Positions 41,932-50,563 of a DNA stretch of 64,000 nt are shown one piece after another (position 1 is the stretch's first letter; every line of letters begins with the position of its first letter). The translations under genes and the position numbers were made by a program. Under the pieces are notes generated by a model. It ran no database searches. It was not told the DNA's origin and saw only the letters and a program-made list of their open reading frames with translations. The stretch is taken from NCBI RefSeq assembly GCF_008801605.1, contig NZ_VZPJ01000011.1:1-64000 (forward strand). The letters run 5' to 3'. This DNA is from Pseudomonas brassicacearum subsp. brassicacearum. GTDB lineage: Bacteria; Pseudomonadota; Gammaproteobacteria; Pseudomonadales; Pseudomonadaceae.

Positions 41932-43752
41932 TCAGTTGCCGCTTTTCTTGGCAGCGCGGGTACGCTCGCTTTCGCCAAGGATTTTCTTACGCAGGCGAAT
42001 CGACTTAGGCGTCACTTCACACAGTTCGTCTTCCTGCACGAACTCCAGCGCTTGCTCCAGGGTGAACTTGACCGGCGGAACCAGGGCGATGGTTTCGTCC
42101 TTGCCCGAAGCACGCATGTTGTCGAGCTTCTTGCCTTTGGTTGGGTTCACGCCCAGGTCGTTGTCGCGGCTGTTCAAGCCAACGATTTGACCTTCGTAGA
42201 TATCCTGGCCGTGCTCGACGAACAGCTTGCCGCGCGCTTGCAGGGTTTCCAGCGAGTAGGTCAGTGCCTTGCCGGTCGCAACCGATACCAGGACACCGTT
42301 CTGACGGCCGGACATGTCGCCGGACTTCATCACGTCGTAACGATCGAAGATCGAAGTCAGGATGCCGCCACCGGAGGTCAGGGTCAGGAACTCGTTACGG
42401 AAACCGATCAGGCCACGAGCCGGGATGTTGTACTCAAGGCGTACACGGCCCTTGCCATCCGGAACCATGTTGGTCAGGTCGCCCTTACGCAGGCCCATTT
42501 GCTCCATGATCGCGCCCTGGGATTCTTCCGGCAGGTCGATGGTCACGTTTTCGTACGGTTCGTGCTTGACGCCATCAACCATGCGGATGATCACTTCAGG
42601 ACGGCCCACACCCATTTCGAAGCCTTCGCGACGCATGGTTTCGATCAGCACCGAGAGGTGCAGCTCACCACGGCCGGAGACCTTGAACTTGTCGGCCGAG
42701 TCGCCTTCTTCAACGCGCAGGGCAACGTTGTAGAGCAGCTCTTTGTCCAGGCGCTCCTTGATGTTACGGCTGGTCACGAACTTGCCTTCTTTACCGCAGA
42801 ATGGCGAGTCGTTGACCTGGAAGGTCATGGAAACGGTTGGCTCGTCGACGGTCAACGGCTTCATCGCTTCGACGTTCAGTGGGTCGCACAGGGTGTCGGA
42901 GATGAACAGTTGCTCGAAGCCGCTGATGCAGACGATGTCGCCGGCAGCTGCTTCTTCAACGTCGATGCGGTGCAGGCCGTGGTGACCCATCAGCTTGAGG
43001 ATACGACCGTTGCGCTTCTTGCCGTCGGCGTCGATGGCAACCACCGGGGTGTTCGGCTTGATGCGACCACGGGCGATACGGCCAACACCGATAACACCCA
43101 GGAAGCTGTTGTAGTCCAGTGCCGAGATCTGCATCTGGAACGGGCCGTCACGGTCGACTTTCGGCGCTGGTACGTCGTCGACGATCGACTGGTACAGCGG
43201 GGTCATGTCTTCAGCCATGGCGGTGTGGTCCAGACCGGCAATGCCGTTCAGGGCCGAGGCGTAGACGACTTTGAAGTCCAGCTGTTCTTCGGTGGCACCC
43301 AGGTTGTCGAACAGGTCGAAGATCTGGTCCAGAACCCAGTCCGGACGCGCGCCTGGACGGTCAACCTTGTTGATGACCACGATCGGACGCAGGCCGGCTT
43401 CGAAAGCCTTCTTGGTCACGAAGCGAGTTTGCGGCATAGGGCCGTCCTGGGCATCAACCAGCAGCAGCACGGAGTCAACCATCGACATCACGCGCTCTAC
43501 TTCACCACCGAAGTCGGCGTGGCCCGGGGTGTCCACGATGTTGATGTGGTAGCCATTCCAGTTGATGGCGGTGTTTTTCGCCAGGATGGTAATACCGCGC
43601 TCTTTTTCCTGGTCGTTGGAGTCCATCACGCGCTCGTCGTTGAGCTCGTTGCGCTCCAGAGTGCCGGATTGACGCAAGAGTTTGTCTACCAGGGTGGTCT
43701 TACCATGGTCAACGTGAGCAATGATGGCGATGTTGCGTAGATTTTCGATCAC
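41932..43752 (-). CDS. typA: Ribosome-associated GTPase TypA/BipA
   Basis: A 606-residue translational GTPase that binds the 70S ribosome and supports large-subunit assembly and stress responses. GTPase motifs are AHVDHGKTTLVD (G1), DTPGHADFGGEV (G3) and NKVDRPGA (G4), followed by EF-G-like domains II, III and V and the BipA-specific C-terminal domain (TPKSIRLRKKILGE). A single-gene unit. Confidence 0.98.
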   Translation of the reverse strand: MIENLRNIAIIAHVDHGKTTLVDKLLRQSGTLERNELNDERVMDSNDQEKERGITILAKNTAINWNGYHINIVDTPGHADFGGEVERVMSMVDSVLLLVDAQDGPMPQTRFVTKKAFEAGLRPIVVINKVDRPGARPDWVLDQIFDLFDNLGATEEQLDFKVVYASALNGIAGLDHTAMAEDMTPLYQSIVDDVPAPKVDRDGPFQMQISALDYNSFLGVIGVGRIARGRIKPNTPVVAIDADGKKRNGRILKLMGHHGLHRIDVEEAAAGDIVCISGFEQLFISDTLCDPLNVEAMKPLTVDEPTVSMTFQVNDSPFCGKEGKFVTSRNIKERLDKELLYNVALRVEEGDSADKFKVSGRGELHLSVLIETMRREGFEMGVGRPEVIIRMVDGVKHEPYENVTIDLPEESQGAIMEQMGLRKGDLTNMVPDGKGRVRLEYNIPARGLIGFRNEFLTLTSGGGILTSIFDRYDVMKSGDMSGRQNGVLVSVATGKALTYSLETLQARGKLFVEHGQDIYEGQIVGLNSRDNDLGVNPTKGKKLDNMRASGKDETIALVPPVKFTLEQALEFVQEDELCEVTPKSIRLRKKILGESERTRAAKKSGN

Positions 43753-43890
43753 TTGTGTATCTCGATCAGAGGATTCGGTGTGCTGACAGGTCGTGGCAGC
43801 GATTTACGTTGAGTCCGACAAGGCCGTTACAGCCTGTCGGCGGCGTCGGGGGGCCGGTGACGCAGGCCACAGGCAAACAGCCCCGGGCAC

Positions 43891-45345
43891 TTAGCTCGGT
43901 CGATAAACGCGCACATTGGCATGCCCCTCACTGAGCAAATGGTGGGCATGCAGGCGACTCATCACGCCTTTGTCGCAATACAGCAGGTACTGGCGAGTAG
44001 GGTCCAGTTCCTTGAAACGCGCGTTCACGGCATAGAACGGCATCGTTTTTACCTCGATGCCGGCGATACTCAGCGGGTCGTCTTCAGCGTCGTCCGGGTG
44101 ACGGATGTCGATGATGATCTGACCGGCCAGCGCTTCGCCGACTTCTTCAATCTGAATGTCCTGGCCCAACTCATCGATGACTCGATCGATTGGCACCAGC
44201 CTGGCGTTTTCGAGCGCACGCTCGAGCACCGCCATGTCGAATTCTTTCTCTTCGTGTTCCACCCGCCCGCGCTTGGCCGCCGTCTTCGGATTGACCGAGA
44301 TGACGCCGCAGTATTCCGGCATGTGCCGGGCAAACTCGGCGGTGCCGATTTCATTGGCCTGGTCGATGATGTCCTGCTTGTGGCTGGCAATCAGCGGCCG
44401 CAAGACCAGTTTCTCGGTCACGCAGTCGATCACCGACAGGTTCGGCAGCGTCTGGCTCGACACCTGGGAGATCGCCTCGCCGGTCACCAGCGCATCGATT
44501 TGCAGGCGGTCGGCAATTCGTGAAGCGGCGCGCAACATCATACGCTTCAAAATGACGCCCATATGACTGTTATCGACTTTGCCGAGAATCTCGCCCAGGA
44601 CTTCTTCGAACGGCACACTCACAAATAACACGCGTTGGGAGCTGCCGTACTTCTTCCAGATGAAGTGCGCCACTTCCATCACGCCCAGTTCATGGGCACG
44701 CCCGCCGAGGTTGAAGAAGCAGAAATGGCTCATCAAGCCGCGACGCATGATCTGGTAAGCGGCCACCGTGGAGTCGAAACCGCCGGACATCAGCACCAGG
44801 GTCTGCTCCAGCGAACCCAGCGGATAACCGCCGATGCTGTTGTGCTGGCTGTGGATCACGAACAGCCGCTGGTCGCGAATTTCGATGCGCACTTCGATCT
44901 GCGGGTCTTTCAGCGAAATACCGGCCGCGCCGCACTGTCGACGCAACTGGCTGCCGACATACTTCTCCACATCCATCGAACTGAACGGGTGCTTGCCGGC
45001 ACGCTTGCAGCGCACCGAAAAAATCTTGCCGGCCAGGGCATCACCATAATGGAGCATGCACTTGGCGAGGATGTCATCGAAATCCCCCAGCGGGTATTCA
45101 TCGACTTGCAGGAAATGCGCGATGCCCGGCATGCAGCTCAGGCGCTCGGTCATTTCCTTCAGGACCTTGGGTTCGCTGACACGGGTTTCCAGCTCGAGGT
45201 TGTCCCACACGCCATTCACCACCACGGCCGGGTCCAGGTCTCGGAGCACGGCACGGATGTTCTTGGCCAACTGGCGGATGAAACGCATCCGTACCGGGCG
45301 GCTCTTGATGGTGATCTCGGGGAAGACTTTTACGATTAGTTTCAT
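43891..45345 (-). CDS. thiI: tRNA 4-thiouridine synthase / thiamine sulfurtransferase
   Basis: A 484-residue protein that makes s4U8 in tRNA and transfers sulfur for the thiamine thiazole. Domains in order: ferredoxin-like N-terminus, THUMP, PP-loop adenylation domain with LVLMSGGFDST, and a C-terminal rhodanese domain with the active cysteine in LLYCDKGVMS. The ATG at 45345 (MKLIVKVFPEITIKSRP) is the normal start; upstream in-frame sequence has no start signal. Divergent from glnA. Confidence 0.97.
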   Translation of the reverse strand: MKLIVKVFPEITIKSRPVRMRFIRQLAKNIRAVLRDLDPAVVVNGVWDNLELETRVSEPKVLKEMTERLSCMPGIAHFLQVDEYPLGDFDDILAKCMLHYGDALAGKIFSVRCKRAGKHPFSSMDVEKYVGSQLRRQCGAAGISLKDPQIEVRIEIRDQRLFVIHSQHNSIGGYPLGSLEQTLVLMSGGFDSTVAAYQIMRRGLMSHFCFFNLGGRAHELGVMEVAHFIWKKYGSSQRVLFVSVPFEEVLGEILGKVDNSHMGVILKRMMLRAASRIADRLQIDALVTGEAISQVSSQTLPNLSVIDCVTEKLVLRPLIASHKQDIIDQANEIGTAEFARHMPEYCGVISVNPKTAAKRGRVEHEEKEFDMAVLERALENARLVPIDRVIDELGQDIQIEEVGEALAGQIIIDIRHPDDAEDDPLSIAGIEVKTMPFYAVNARFKELDPTRQYLLYCDKGVMSRLHAHHLLSEGHANVRVYRPS

Positions 45346-45442
45346 GAAAACAGCGCGCGAACGGCCAGCCGAAAAAGGGGGGCGCGGATTATAGCGGAAA
45401 TTGCTCAAGGTTTAACCAGTTTATGTGCAGATGGTTTTACAT

Positions 45443-45540
45443 GCACCAAAACAGGTCATTATCGATTGACGACGCCACATTGCAGTGCGTTATTGTCTGA
45501 CAATCTTTGATTTACGCCTTTAAAAGCGTGGATTTGGTGC
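45443..45540. promoter_or_regulatory. Candidate NtrC half-sites upstream of glnA
   Basis: TGCACCA (45442-45448) and TTGGTGC (45534-45540) are inverted copies of the NtrC half-site (GCACC..GGTGC), spaced apart and located 25-120 bp upstream of the sigma-54 promoter. They are individually weak matches to the full NtrC dimer site. Confidence 0.45.
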
Positions 45541-45561
45541 AAAAAACCCATGCTGGGGCAC

Positions 45562-45577
45562 TGGCATGCAATTTGCT
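45562..45577 (+). promoter_or_regulatory. Sigma-54 promoter of glnA
   Basis: TGGCATG-N4-TTGCT matches the -24/-12 consensus TGGCACG-N4-TTGCW with the invariant GG and GC correctly spaced. It lies 97 bp before the glnA start, implying a leader of about 85 nt and NtrC-dependent transcription under nitrogen limitation. Confidence 0.88.
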
Positions 45578-45673
45578 CCCTTGTGAGGCAGGTTGCCATG
45601 GCAGAGTATTCGCGCCGGCATCACCCATATCTAAGGGCACTCCACTACCCGCCCGAAGCCACCCGGAGGACAT

Positions 45674-47080
45674 ATGTCGAAGTCGGTTCAACTCATCAAA
45701 GATCATGACGTCAAGTGGATTGATCTGCGCTTCACTGACACCAAAGGTACTCAACATCACGTGACCATGCCGGCCCGTGATGCGCTGGACGACGAATTCT
45801 TTGAAATCGGGAAAATGTTCGACGGTTCCTCCATCTCCGGCTGGAAAGGCATCGAAGCCTCCGACATGATCCTGATGCCGGACGACGAAACTGCCGTCCT
45901 GGACCCGTTCACCGAAGAGCCGACCCTGATCCTGGTCTGCGACATCATCGAACCTTCGACCATGCAAGGCTATGACCGCGACCCACGCGCCATCGCCCAC
46001 CGCGCCGAGGAATACCTGAAGTCCACCGGTATCGGTGATACCGCTTTCTTCGGTCCTGAGCCTGAGTTCTTCATCTTCGACTCGGTCAAATTCAAGTCCG
46101 ATATCTCCGGCTCCATGTTCAAGATCTTCTCCGAACAAGGTTCGTGGATGTCCGACCAGGACGTGGAAGGCGGCAACAAAGGCCACCGTCCAGGCATCAA
46201 GGGCGGCTACTTCCCGGTTCCACCGTTCGACCACGACCACGAGATCCGTACCTCCATGTGCAACGCACTGGAAGAGATGGGCCAGACCGTCGAAGTTCAC
46301 CACCACGAAGTGGCAACTGCCGGCCAGAACGAAATCGGCGTGAAGTTCAACACGCTGGTCAAGAAGGCTGACGAAGTCCAGACCCTGAAGTACTGCGTAC
46401 ACAACGTTGCCGACGCCTACGGTCGCACCGCGACCTTCATGCCGAAGCCACTGTACGGCGACAACGGTTCGGGCATGCACGTTCACATGTCGATCTCCAA
46501 AGACGGCAAGAACACCTTCGCAGGCGAAGGCTATGCCGGCCTGTCGGACACCGCCCTGTACTTCATCGGCGGTATCATCAAGCACGGTAAGGCCCTGAAC
46601 GGCTTCACCAACCCGTCGACCAACTCCTACAAGCGTCTGGTACCAGGCTTCGAAGCCCCGGTCATGCTGGCCTACTCGGCTCGCAACCGTTCCGCCTCGA
46701 TCCGTATTCCTTACGTGAACAGCCCTAAAGCCCGCCGTATCGAAGCACGCTTCCCGGATCCGGCTGCCAACCCGTACCTGGCCTTCGCTGCACTGATGAT
46801 GGCCGGTCTGGACGGTATCCAGAACAAGATCCACCCTGGCGATGCCGCTGACAAAAACCTGTATGACCTGCCGCCTGAAGAGGCCAAGGAAATCCCACAG
46901 GTGTGTGGCAGCCTGAAAGAAGCCCTGGAAGAGCTGGACAAGGGCCGTGCCTTCCTGACCAAGGGCGGCGTATTCAGCGATGACTTCATCGACGCTTACA
47001 TCGCACTGAAAAGCGAAGAAGAAATCAAGGTTCGCACCTTTGTACACCCACTGGAATACGAGCTGTACTACAGCTGCTGA
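45674..47080 (+). CDS. glnA: Glutamine synthetase type I
   Basis: A 468-residue dodecameric enzyme that condenses glutamate and ammonia with ATP. Motifs: MFDGSSISGWKGI near the N-terminus, PEPEFFIFD, NGSGMHVHMS, NKARR-like PKARRIEARFPDPAANPYLAF, and the adenylylation tyrosine in KNLYDLPPEE (near residue 398), so activity is expected to be controlled by GlnE. GGAGGAC precedes the ATG. It has a sigma-54 promoter upstream and a strong terminator downstream. Confidence 0.99.
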   Translation: MSKSVQLIKDHDVKWIDLRFTDTKGTQHHVTMPARDALDDEFFEIGKMFDGSSISGWKGIEASDMILMPDDETAVLDPFTEEPTLILVCDIIEPSTMQGYDRDPRAIAHRAEEYLKSTGIGDTAFFGPEPEFFIFDSVKFKSDISGSMFKIFSEQGSWMSDQDVEGGNKGHRPGIKGGYFPVPPFDHDHEIRTSMCNALEEMGQTVEVHHHEVATAGQNEIGVKFNTLVKKADEVQTLKYCVHNVADAYGRTATFMPKPLYGDNGSGMHVHMSISKDGKNTFAGEGYAGLSDTALYFIGGIIKHGKALNGFTNPSTNSYKRLVPGFEAPVMLAYSARNRSASIRIPYVNSPKARRIEARFPDPAANPYLAFAALMMAGLDGIQNKIHPGDAADKNLYDLPPEEAKEIPQVCGSLKEALEELDKGRAFLTKGGVFSDDFIDAYIALKSEEEIKVRTFVHPLEYELYYSC

Positions 47081-47114
47081 TCCAGTAAACGCCGCCACGC
47101 ACGGCGTGAATAAA

Positions 47115-47142
47115 GAGAGGCCTCCTTCGGGAGGCCTTTTTT
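47115..47142 (+). terminator. Rho-independent terminator of glnA
   Basis: AGGCCTCC-TTCG-GGAGGCCT followed by TTTTTT, 35 bases after the glnA stop. Confidence 0.95.
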
Positions 47143-47201
47143 ATGGGCGCAGGTTACGTGCATGATGCCTCGTCGCTCCCCCATAGAAGACGAGATTGCC
47201 C

Positions 47202-47765
47202 ATGACTTTGCGCTTCAAGCTCTGCCTTGCCCTGTCTGCCGCACTGCTGGCCTCCACCGCCGAAGCCGCCTCGGCTCCCGCCCCTGAGGCCCTTGCCCCG
47301 TTGCTTAACGCCATTGGCGAACGCCTGGCCCTTGGCGATCAAGTGGCGTTGAGCAAATGGGACAGCCATAAACCGGTAGAAGACCGTCAGCGCGAGCGTG
47401 AAGTCATTGCTGCCGCCGTTGCCCAGGCACCGGCCTACAAGCTGAGTGGCGAAACCGTGGAAGCGTTTTTCGCCGCCCAGATAGAAGCCAACAAAATGGT
47501 GCAGTACATCAACCTGTCCGACTGGGCCCTGGAAGGCAAGGCCCCGGACCTCCCACGCCCGGACCTGGTGGGACAGATCCGCCCGCAACTCGATCGACTG
47601 CAAAAACGCCTGCTGCAACAACTGGCCGATTTCGCCCCCTACCGCACCGACCCGCAGTGCCCGCAATGGCTGGCCCGAGCCACCCACCACAACAAGCAGC
47701 ACCCGGTGCACCGCCTCGCCCTGATCCGAGCGACCGGAGAGCTGTGTATCTCCACAAAATCCTGA
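47202..47765 (+). CDS. aroQ: Secreted (periplasmic) chorismate mutase, AroQ-gamma type
   Basis: A 187-residue protein with a clear signal peptide (MTLRFKLCLALSAALLASTAEA) and an all-helical AroQ domain: LLNAIGERLALGDQVALSKWDSHKPVEDRQREREVI, then ETVEAFFAAQIEANKMVQ. The Arg/Lys/Glu set is that of exported monofunctional chorismate mutases, which convert chorismate to prephenate. It has two C-terminal Cys that could form a disulfide. The role of a periplasmic chorismate mutase is unclear. The frame opens at a TTG two codons earlier; the ATG at 47202 is used. Confidence 0.88.
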   Translation: MTLRFKLCLALSAALLASTAEAASAPAPEALAPLLNAIGERLALGDQVALSKWDSHKPVEDRQREREVIAAAVAQAPAYKLSGETVEAFFAAQIEANKMVQYINLSDWALEGKAPDLPRPDLVGQIRPQLDRLQKRLLQQLADFAPYRTDPQCPQWLARATHHNKQHPVHRLALIRATGELCISTKS

Positions 47766-47782
47766 GGCACCCCACCTCCCCT

Positions 47783-47871
47783 TGTGGGAGCGAGCCTGCT
47801 CGCGATGAGGCCTTTACATTCAACATCTCAGCGTCTGACACACCGCTTTCGCGAACAGGCTCGCTCCCACA
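47783..47871. repeat. REP doublet (REPIN) 1 of 2 after the chorismate mutase gene
   Basis: TGTGGGAGCGAGCCTGCTCGCGAT and TTCGCGAACAGGCTCGCTCCCACA around a loop of about 41 bp. Together with the next REPIN it fills the 323-bp gap 47766-48088. Confidence 0.9.
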
Positions 47872-47916
47872 GTGGTTCTGCATCGGGCACAAGATTTGTG
47901 TTCACAGCAGACCCCC

Positions 47917-48005
47917 TGTGGGAGCGGGCTTGCTCGCGAAGGGGCCGGCTCAGCCAACATCTCAGTGACTGACATACCGCTATCGCGAGCAAGCTCGCTC
48001 CCACA
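47917..48005. repeat. REP doublet (REPIN) 2 of 2 after the chorismate mutase gene
   Basis: TGTGGGAGCGGGCTTGCTCGCGAA and ATCGCGAGCAAGCTCGCTCCCACA. The loop shares AACATCTCAG and CTGACA with the preceding REPIN, so the pair arose by local duplication; the 45-bp linker is of the TTCTGCATCGGGCACAAGAT type also seen near 52060. Confidence 0.9.
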
Positions 48006-48088
48006 GGGGTTATGTGCAACAACTTGGGTCAATCACCCTCCCTGACCTATGCTGCAACCCATCACTTTTAGTTTTCGGTCGATTTTCC

Positions 48089-48604
48089 ATGGGTCGTGGT
48101 TTTCCAATCATCCTGTTGTTGTTGGCACTGCCCGCCGCCGCGCAGATCTACAAGTACACCGACGCCGACGGCAACACCGCCTACAGCAACCAGCCGCCCC
48201 AAGGCGTACCAGCCCAGACGGTGGAGTTGCCGCCGCTCAACAGTATCGAACGCCAATCCCCAGCCAGCCCGAACACACCGCCAGCCCCCGCCAACAGCGA
48301 CGAGCCGCGCAATGCCTACGAAACATTGGTACTGACGGACATCCCCACCGACGAGGCCCTGCGCGCCAACAATGGCACCTTCACCGTTGGCGTCCGAGCG
48401 CAACCGCGCCTGCAGAGCCCGCATCTGTTCCAGCTATTGCTGGACGGCCAACCCTACGGCCAGCCGTCCAACGTGCCACGCCTGCAATTGGTGAACATCG
48501 ATCGGGGCGAGCACAGCCTGGCGGTTCAAGTCATCGACGGGGACACCCTCGTGCAACAAAGCAAGACCGTCACGTTCACCGTGCAGCGGGTGCACCAGCC
48601 ATGA
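48089..48604 (+). CDS. DUF4124 domain protein, exported (first of a tandem pair)
   Basis: A 171-residue exported protein. A signal peptide (MGRGFPIILLLLALPAAA) is followed by the DUF4124 motif QIYKYTDADGNTAYSNQPP, a Pro-rich linker, and a second domain of about 90 residues (FTVGVRAQPRLQSPHLFQLLLDGQPYG..LVNIDRGEHSLAVQVID) that looks like an immunoglobulin-type beta sandwich. The start at 48089 is set by the signal peptide. It overlaps the next gene by four bases. The function is unknown. Confidence 0.85.
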   Translation: MGRGFPIILLLLALPAAAQIYKYTDADGNTAYSNQPPQGVPAQTVELPPLNSIERQSPASPNTPPAPANSDEPRNAYETLVLTDIPTDEALRANNGTFTVGVRAQPRLQSPHLFQLLLDGQPYGQPSNVPRLQLVNIDRGEHSLAVQVIDGDTLVQQSKTVTFTVQRVHQP

Positions 48605-49224
48605 TCCGCTGGCTGCTCGCGCTTAGCCTGGCGCTGGCGGCGCTGCCTGGGGTGGCGCAGGTCTACACCTACATCGATGCCCAGGGTAATCGCGTCTTCA
48701 CCGATCAGCCGCGCCCCGGCAATGCGAAGAAAGTCCAACTGCCACCCGGCAACCGGATGCCGACGCCGCCCCCGGGCACAACCTCGGCGCCCATGCCCGA
48801 AGCCCGGCCCGAGCCCCTGTTTCATTACGAAATGCTCCGGCTGTTGATACCTGAGCCGGACGCGACGATACGCAGCACCGCAGGCGAACTGATCGTCAGC
48901 GTCACCAGCGAACCCGGCCTGAAAAAAGGCCACCGCTATCGCCTGTTGCTCGACGGCCAGCCAACAGGCGCGCCGGGGCCGAGCCCGGTGTTTGCCTTGA
49001 GCAACATCGATCGAGGCACCCATCAACTGGCGGTAGAAATCCTCGATGAGCAGGACCGCATCGTCGAACGCACCGCCAACCAGCCCTTCCATATGCAACG
49101 CATGTCCCTGGCGCAAAAGCGCCGCATCAAACCCTGCGCCGCGACCGATTACGGTCAACGCCCCGAGTGCCCCCTCGCCGAAAAGCCTGAAGAAGAAAAA
49201 AGCAGCATCCTGCCGTTCTTCTGA
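48601..49224 (+). CDS. DUF4124 domain protein, exported (second of a tandem pair)
   Basis: A 207-residue paralogue of the preceding protein. Signal peptide MIRWLLALSLALAALPGVA, DUF4124 motif QVYTYIDAQGNRVFTDQP, Pro-rich linker, then a beta-sandwich-like domain (RYRLLLDGQPTGAPG..ALSNIDRGTHQLAVEILDEQDRIVERT) and a charged C-terminus with two Cys. It is translationally coupled to its partner (ATGA). It lies directly upstream of ntrBC; the position is suggestive but the function is unknown. Confidence 0.85.
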   Translation: MIRWLLALSLALAALPGVAQVYTYIDAQGNRVFTDQPRPGNAKKVQLPPGNRMPTPPPGTTSAPMPEARPEPLFHYEMLRLLIPEPDATIRSTAGELIVSVTSEPGLKKGHRYRLLLDGQPTGAPGPSPVFALSNIDRGTHQLAVEILDEQDRIVERTANQPFHMQRMSLAQKRRIKPCAATDYGQRPECPLAEKPEEEKSSILPFF

Positions 49225-49251
49225 TGCCGTTCAGGCTGGCGCACTATATTG

Positions 49252-49267
49252 GTGCAAACCATTGCAC
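49252..49267. promoter_or_regulatory. Inverted repeat upstream of ntrB, candidate NtrC site
   Basis: GTGCAA-ACCA-TTGCAC, a perfect 6-bp inverted repeat containing NtrC-like TGGTGCA (with the preceding TTG), about 130 bp upstream of a sigma-54-like promoter before ntrB. Confidence 0.5.
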
Positions 49268-49383
49268 GCTACTCAGTTTCCAAACCCATTTTGGTTCGAA
49301 AGTACCCGAAAAAGCTGGCAGAACGCCACGCAACTGGGCGAAAAACACCCTTTTGAGGCTCTAAACGCTTCTTTTCGGAGCCT

Positions 49384-49399
49384 TGGTTTGGTTTTTGCA
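49384..49399 (+). promoter_or_regulatory. Probable sigma-54 promoter of ntrBC
   Basis: TGGTTTG-N4-TTGCA keeps the invariant GG-N10-GC spacing of sigma-54 promoters, although the -24 box is imperfect. It lies about 80 bp before the ntrB start. Confidence 0.55.
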
Positions 49400-49477
49400 T
49401 TTTCCTTGTAACAGCGCATTAATCGCGCGCGCAATTTGGGACCGGTCCCGAGTTGCTACGCTCCAAAAGAGGTCCTG

Positions 49478-50563
49478 ATGACCATTAGCGACGCACTACA
49501 CCGCTTGCTGCTCGACAACCTCACCACCGCGACCATCCTGCTCGACGCCGAACTGCGCCTCGAGTACATGAACCCGGCGGCCGAGATGCTCCTGGCCGTC
49601 AGTGGCCAGCGCAGCCACGGACAGTTCATCAGCGAGTTGTTCACCGAGTCCGCCGAAGCACTCAACTCCTTGCGCCAGGCGGTGGAACAGGCCCATCCGT
49701 TCACCAAGCGCGAAGCGATGCTGACCGCGCTGACCGGCCAGACCCTGACCGTGGACTACGCGGTTACGCCAATCCTGAACAACGGCGCCACCCTGCTGTT
49801 GCTGGAAGTCCACCCGCGTGATCGCTTGCTGCGTATCACCAAGGAAGAAGCGCAATTGTCCAAGCAGGAAACCAGCAAGATGCTGGTGCGCGGCCTGGCC
49901 CACGAGATCAAGAACCCCCTCGGCGGGATTCGTGGCGCGGCGCAGTTGCTCGCCCGCGAACTGCCGGAAGAAAACCTCAAGGACTACACCAACGTCATCA
50001 TTGAAGAAGCCGACCGCCTGCGGAACCTGGTGGACCGCATGCTCGGCTCGAACAAGCTGCCATCGCTGGCGATGTGCAACGTCCATGAGGTGCTGGAGCG
50101 CGTCAGCAGCCTGGTGGAAGCCGAAAGCCAAGGCTGCATCACGTTGGTGCGCGACTATGACCCGAGCATTCCCGATGTCTTGATCGACCGCGAGCAGATG
50201 ATCCAGGCCGTGCTGAACATTGTGCGTAACGCGATGCAAGCCATCAGCAGCCAGAACGAGCTGCGCCTGGGGCGCATCAGCCTGCGTACCCGCGCCATGC
50301 GCCAGTTCACCATCGGCCATGTGCGCCATCGCCTGGTGACCAAGATCGAAATCATCGACAACGGCCCGGGCATCCCTGCCGAGCTGCAGGAAACCATCTT
50401 TTTTCCCATGGTCAGCGGCCGTCCGGACGGTACCGGGCTGGGCCTGGCCATTACCCAGAACATCATCAGTCAGCATCAGGGCTTGATCGAGTGTGAAAGC
50501 CACCCCGGCCACACCACCTTCTCGATCTTCCTGCCACTGGAACAAGGAGCCACATCGACATGA
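49478..50563 (+). CDS. glnL: Nitrogen regulation sensor histidine kinase NtrB
   Basis: A 361-residue cytoplasmic kinase/phosphatase that senses nitrogen status through PII (GlnK) and controls NtrC. An N-terminal PAS domain (LLDNLTTATILLDAELRLEYMNPAAEMLL) is followed by the H-box GLAHEIKNPLGGIRGAAQLL (phospho-His near residue 140), N-box NIVRNAMQAI, DNGPGIP and GTGLGLAI. The ATG at 49478 has AAGAGG upstream; the earlier ATG at 49436 has none. It overlaps ntrC by four bases. Confidence 0.97.
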   Translation: MTISDALHRLLLDNLTTATILLDAELRLEYMNPAAEMLLAVSGQRSHGQFISELFTESAEALNSLRQAVEQAHPFTKREAMLTALTGQTLTVDYAVTPILNNGATLLLLEVHPRDRLLRITKEEAQLSKQETSKMLVRGLAHEIKNPLGGIRGAAQLLARELPEENLKDYTNVIIEEADRLRNLVDRMLGSNKLPSLAMCNVHEVLERVSSLVEAESQGCITLVRDYDPSIPDVLIDREQMIQAVLNIVRNAMQAISSQNELRLGRISLRTRAMRQFTIGHVRHRLVTKIEIIDNGPGIPAELQETIFFPMVSGRPDGTGLGLAITQNIISQHQGLIECESHPGHTTFSIFLPLEQGATST

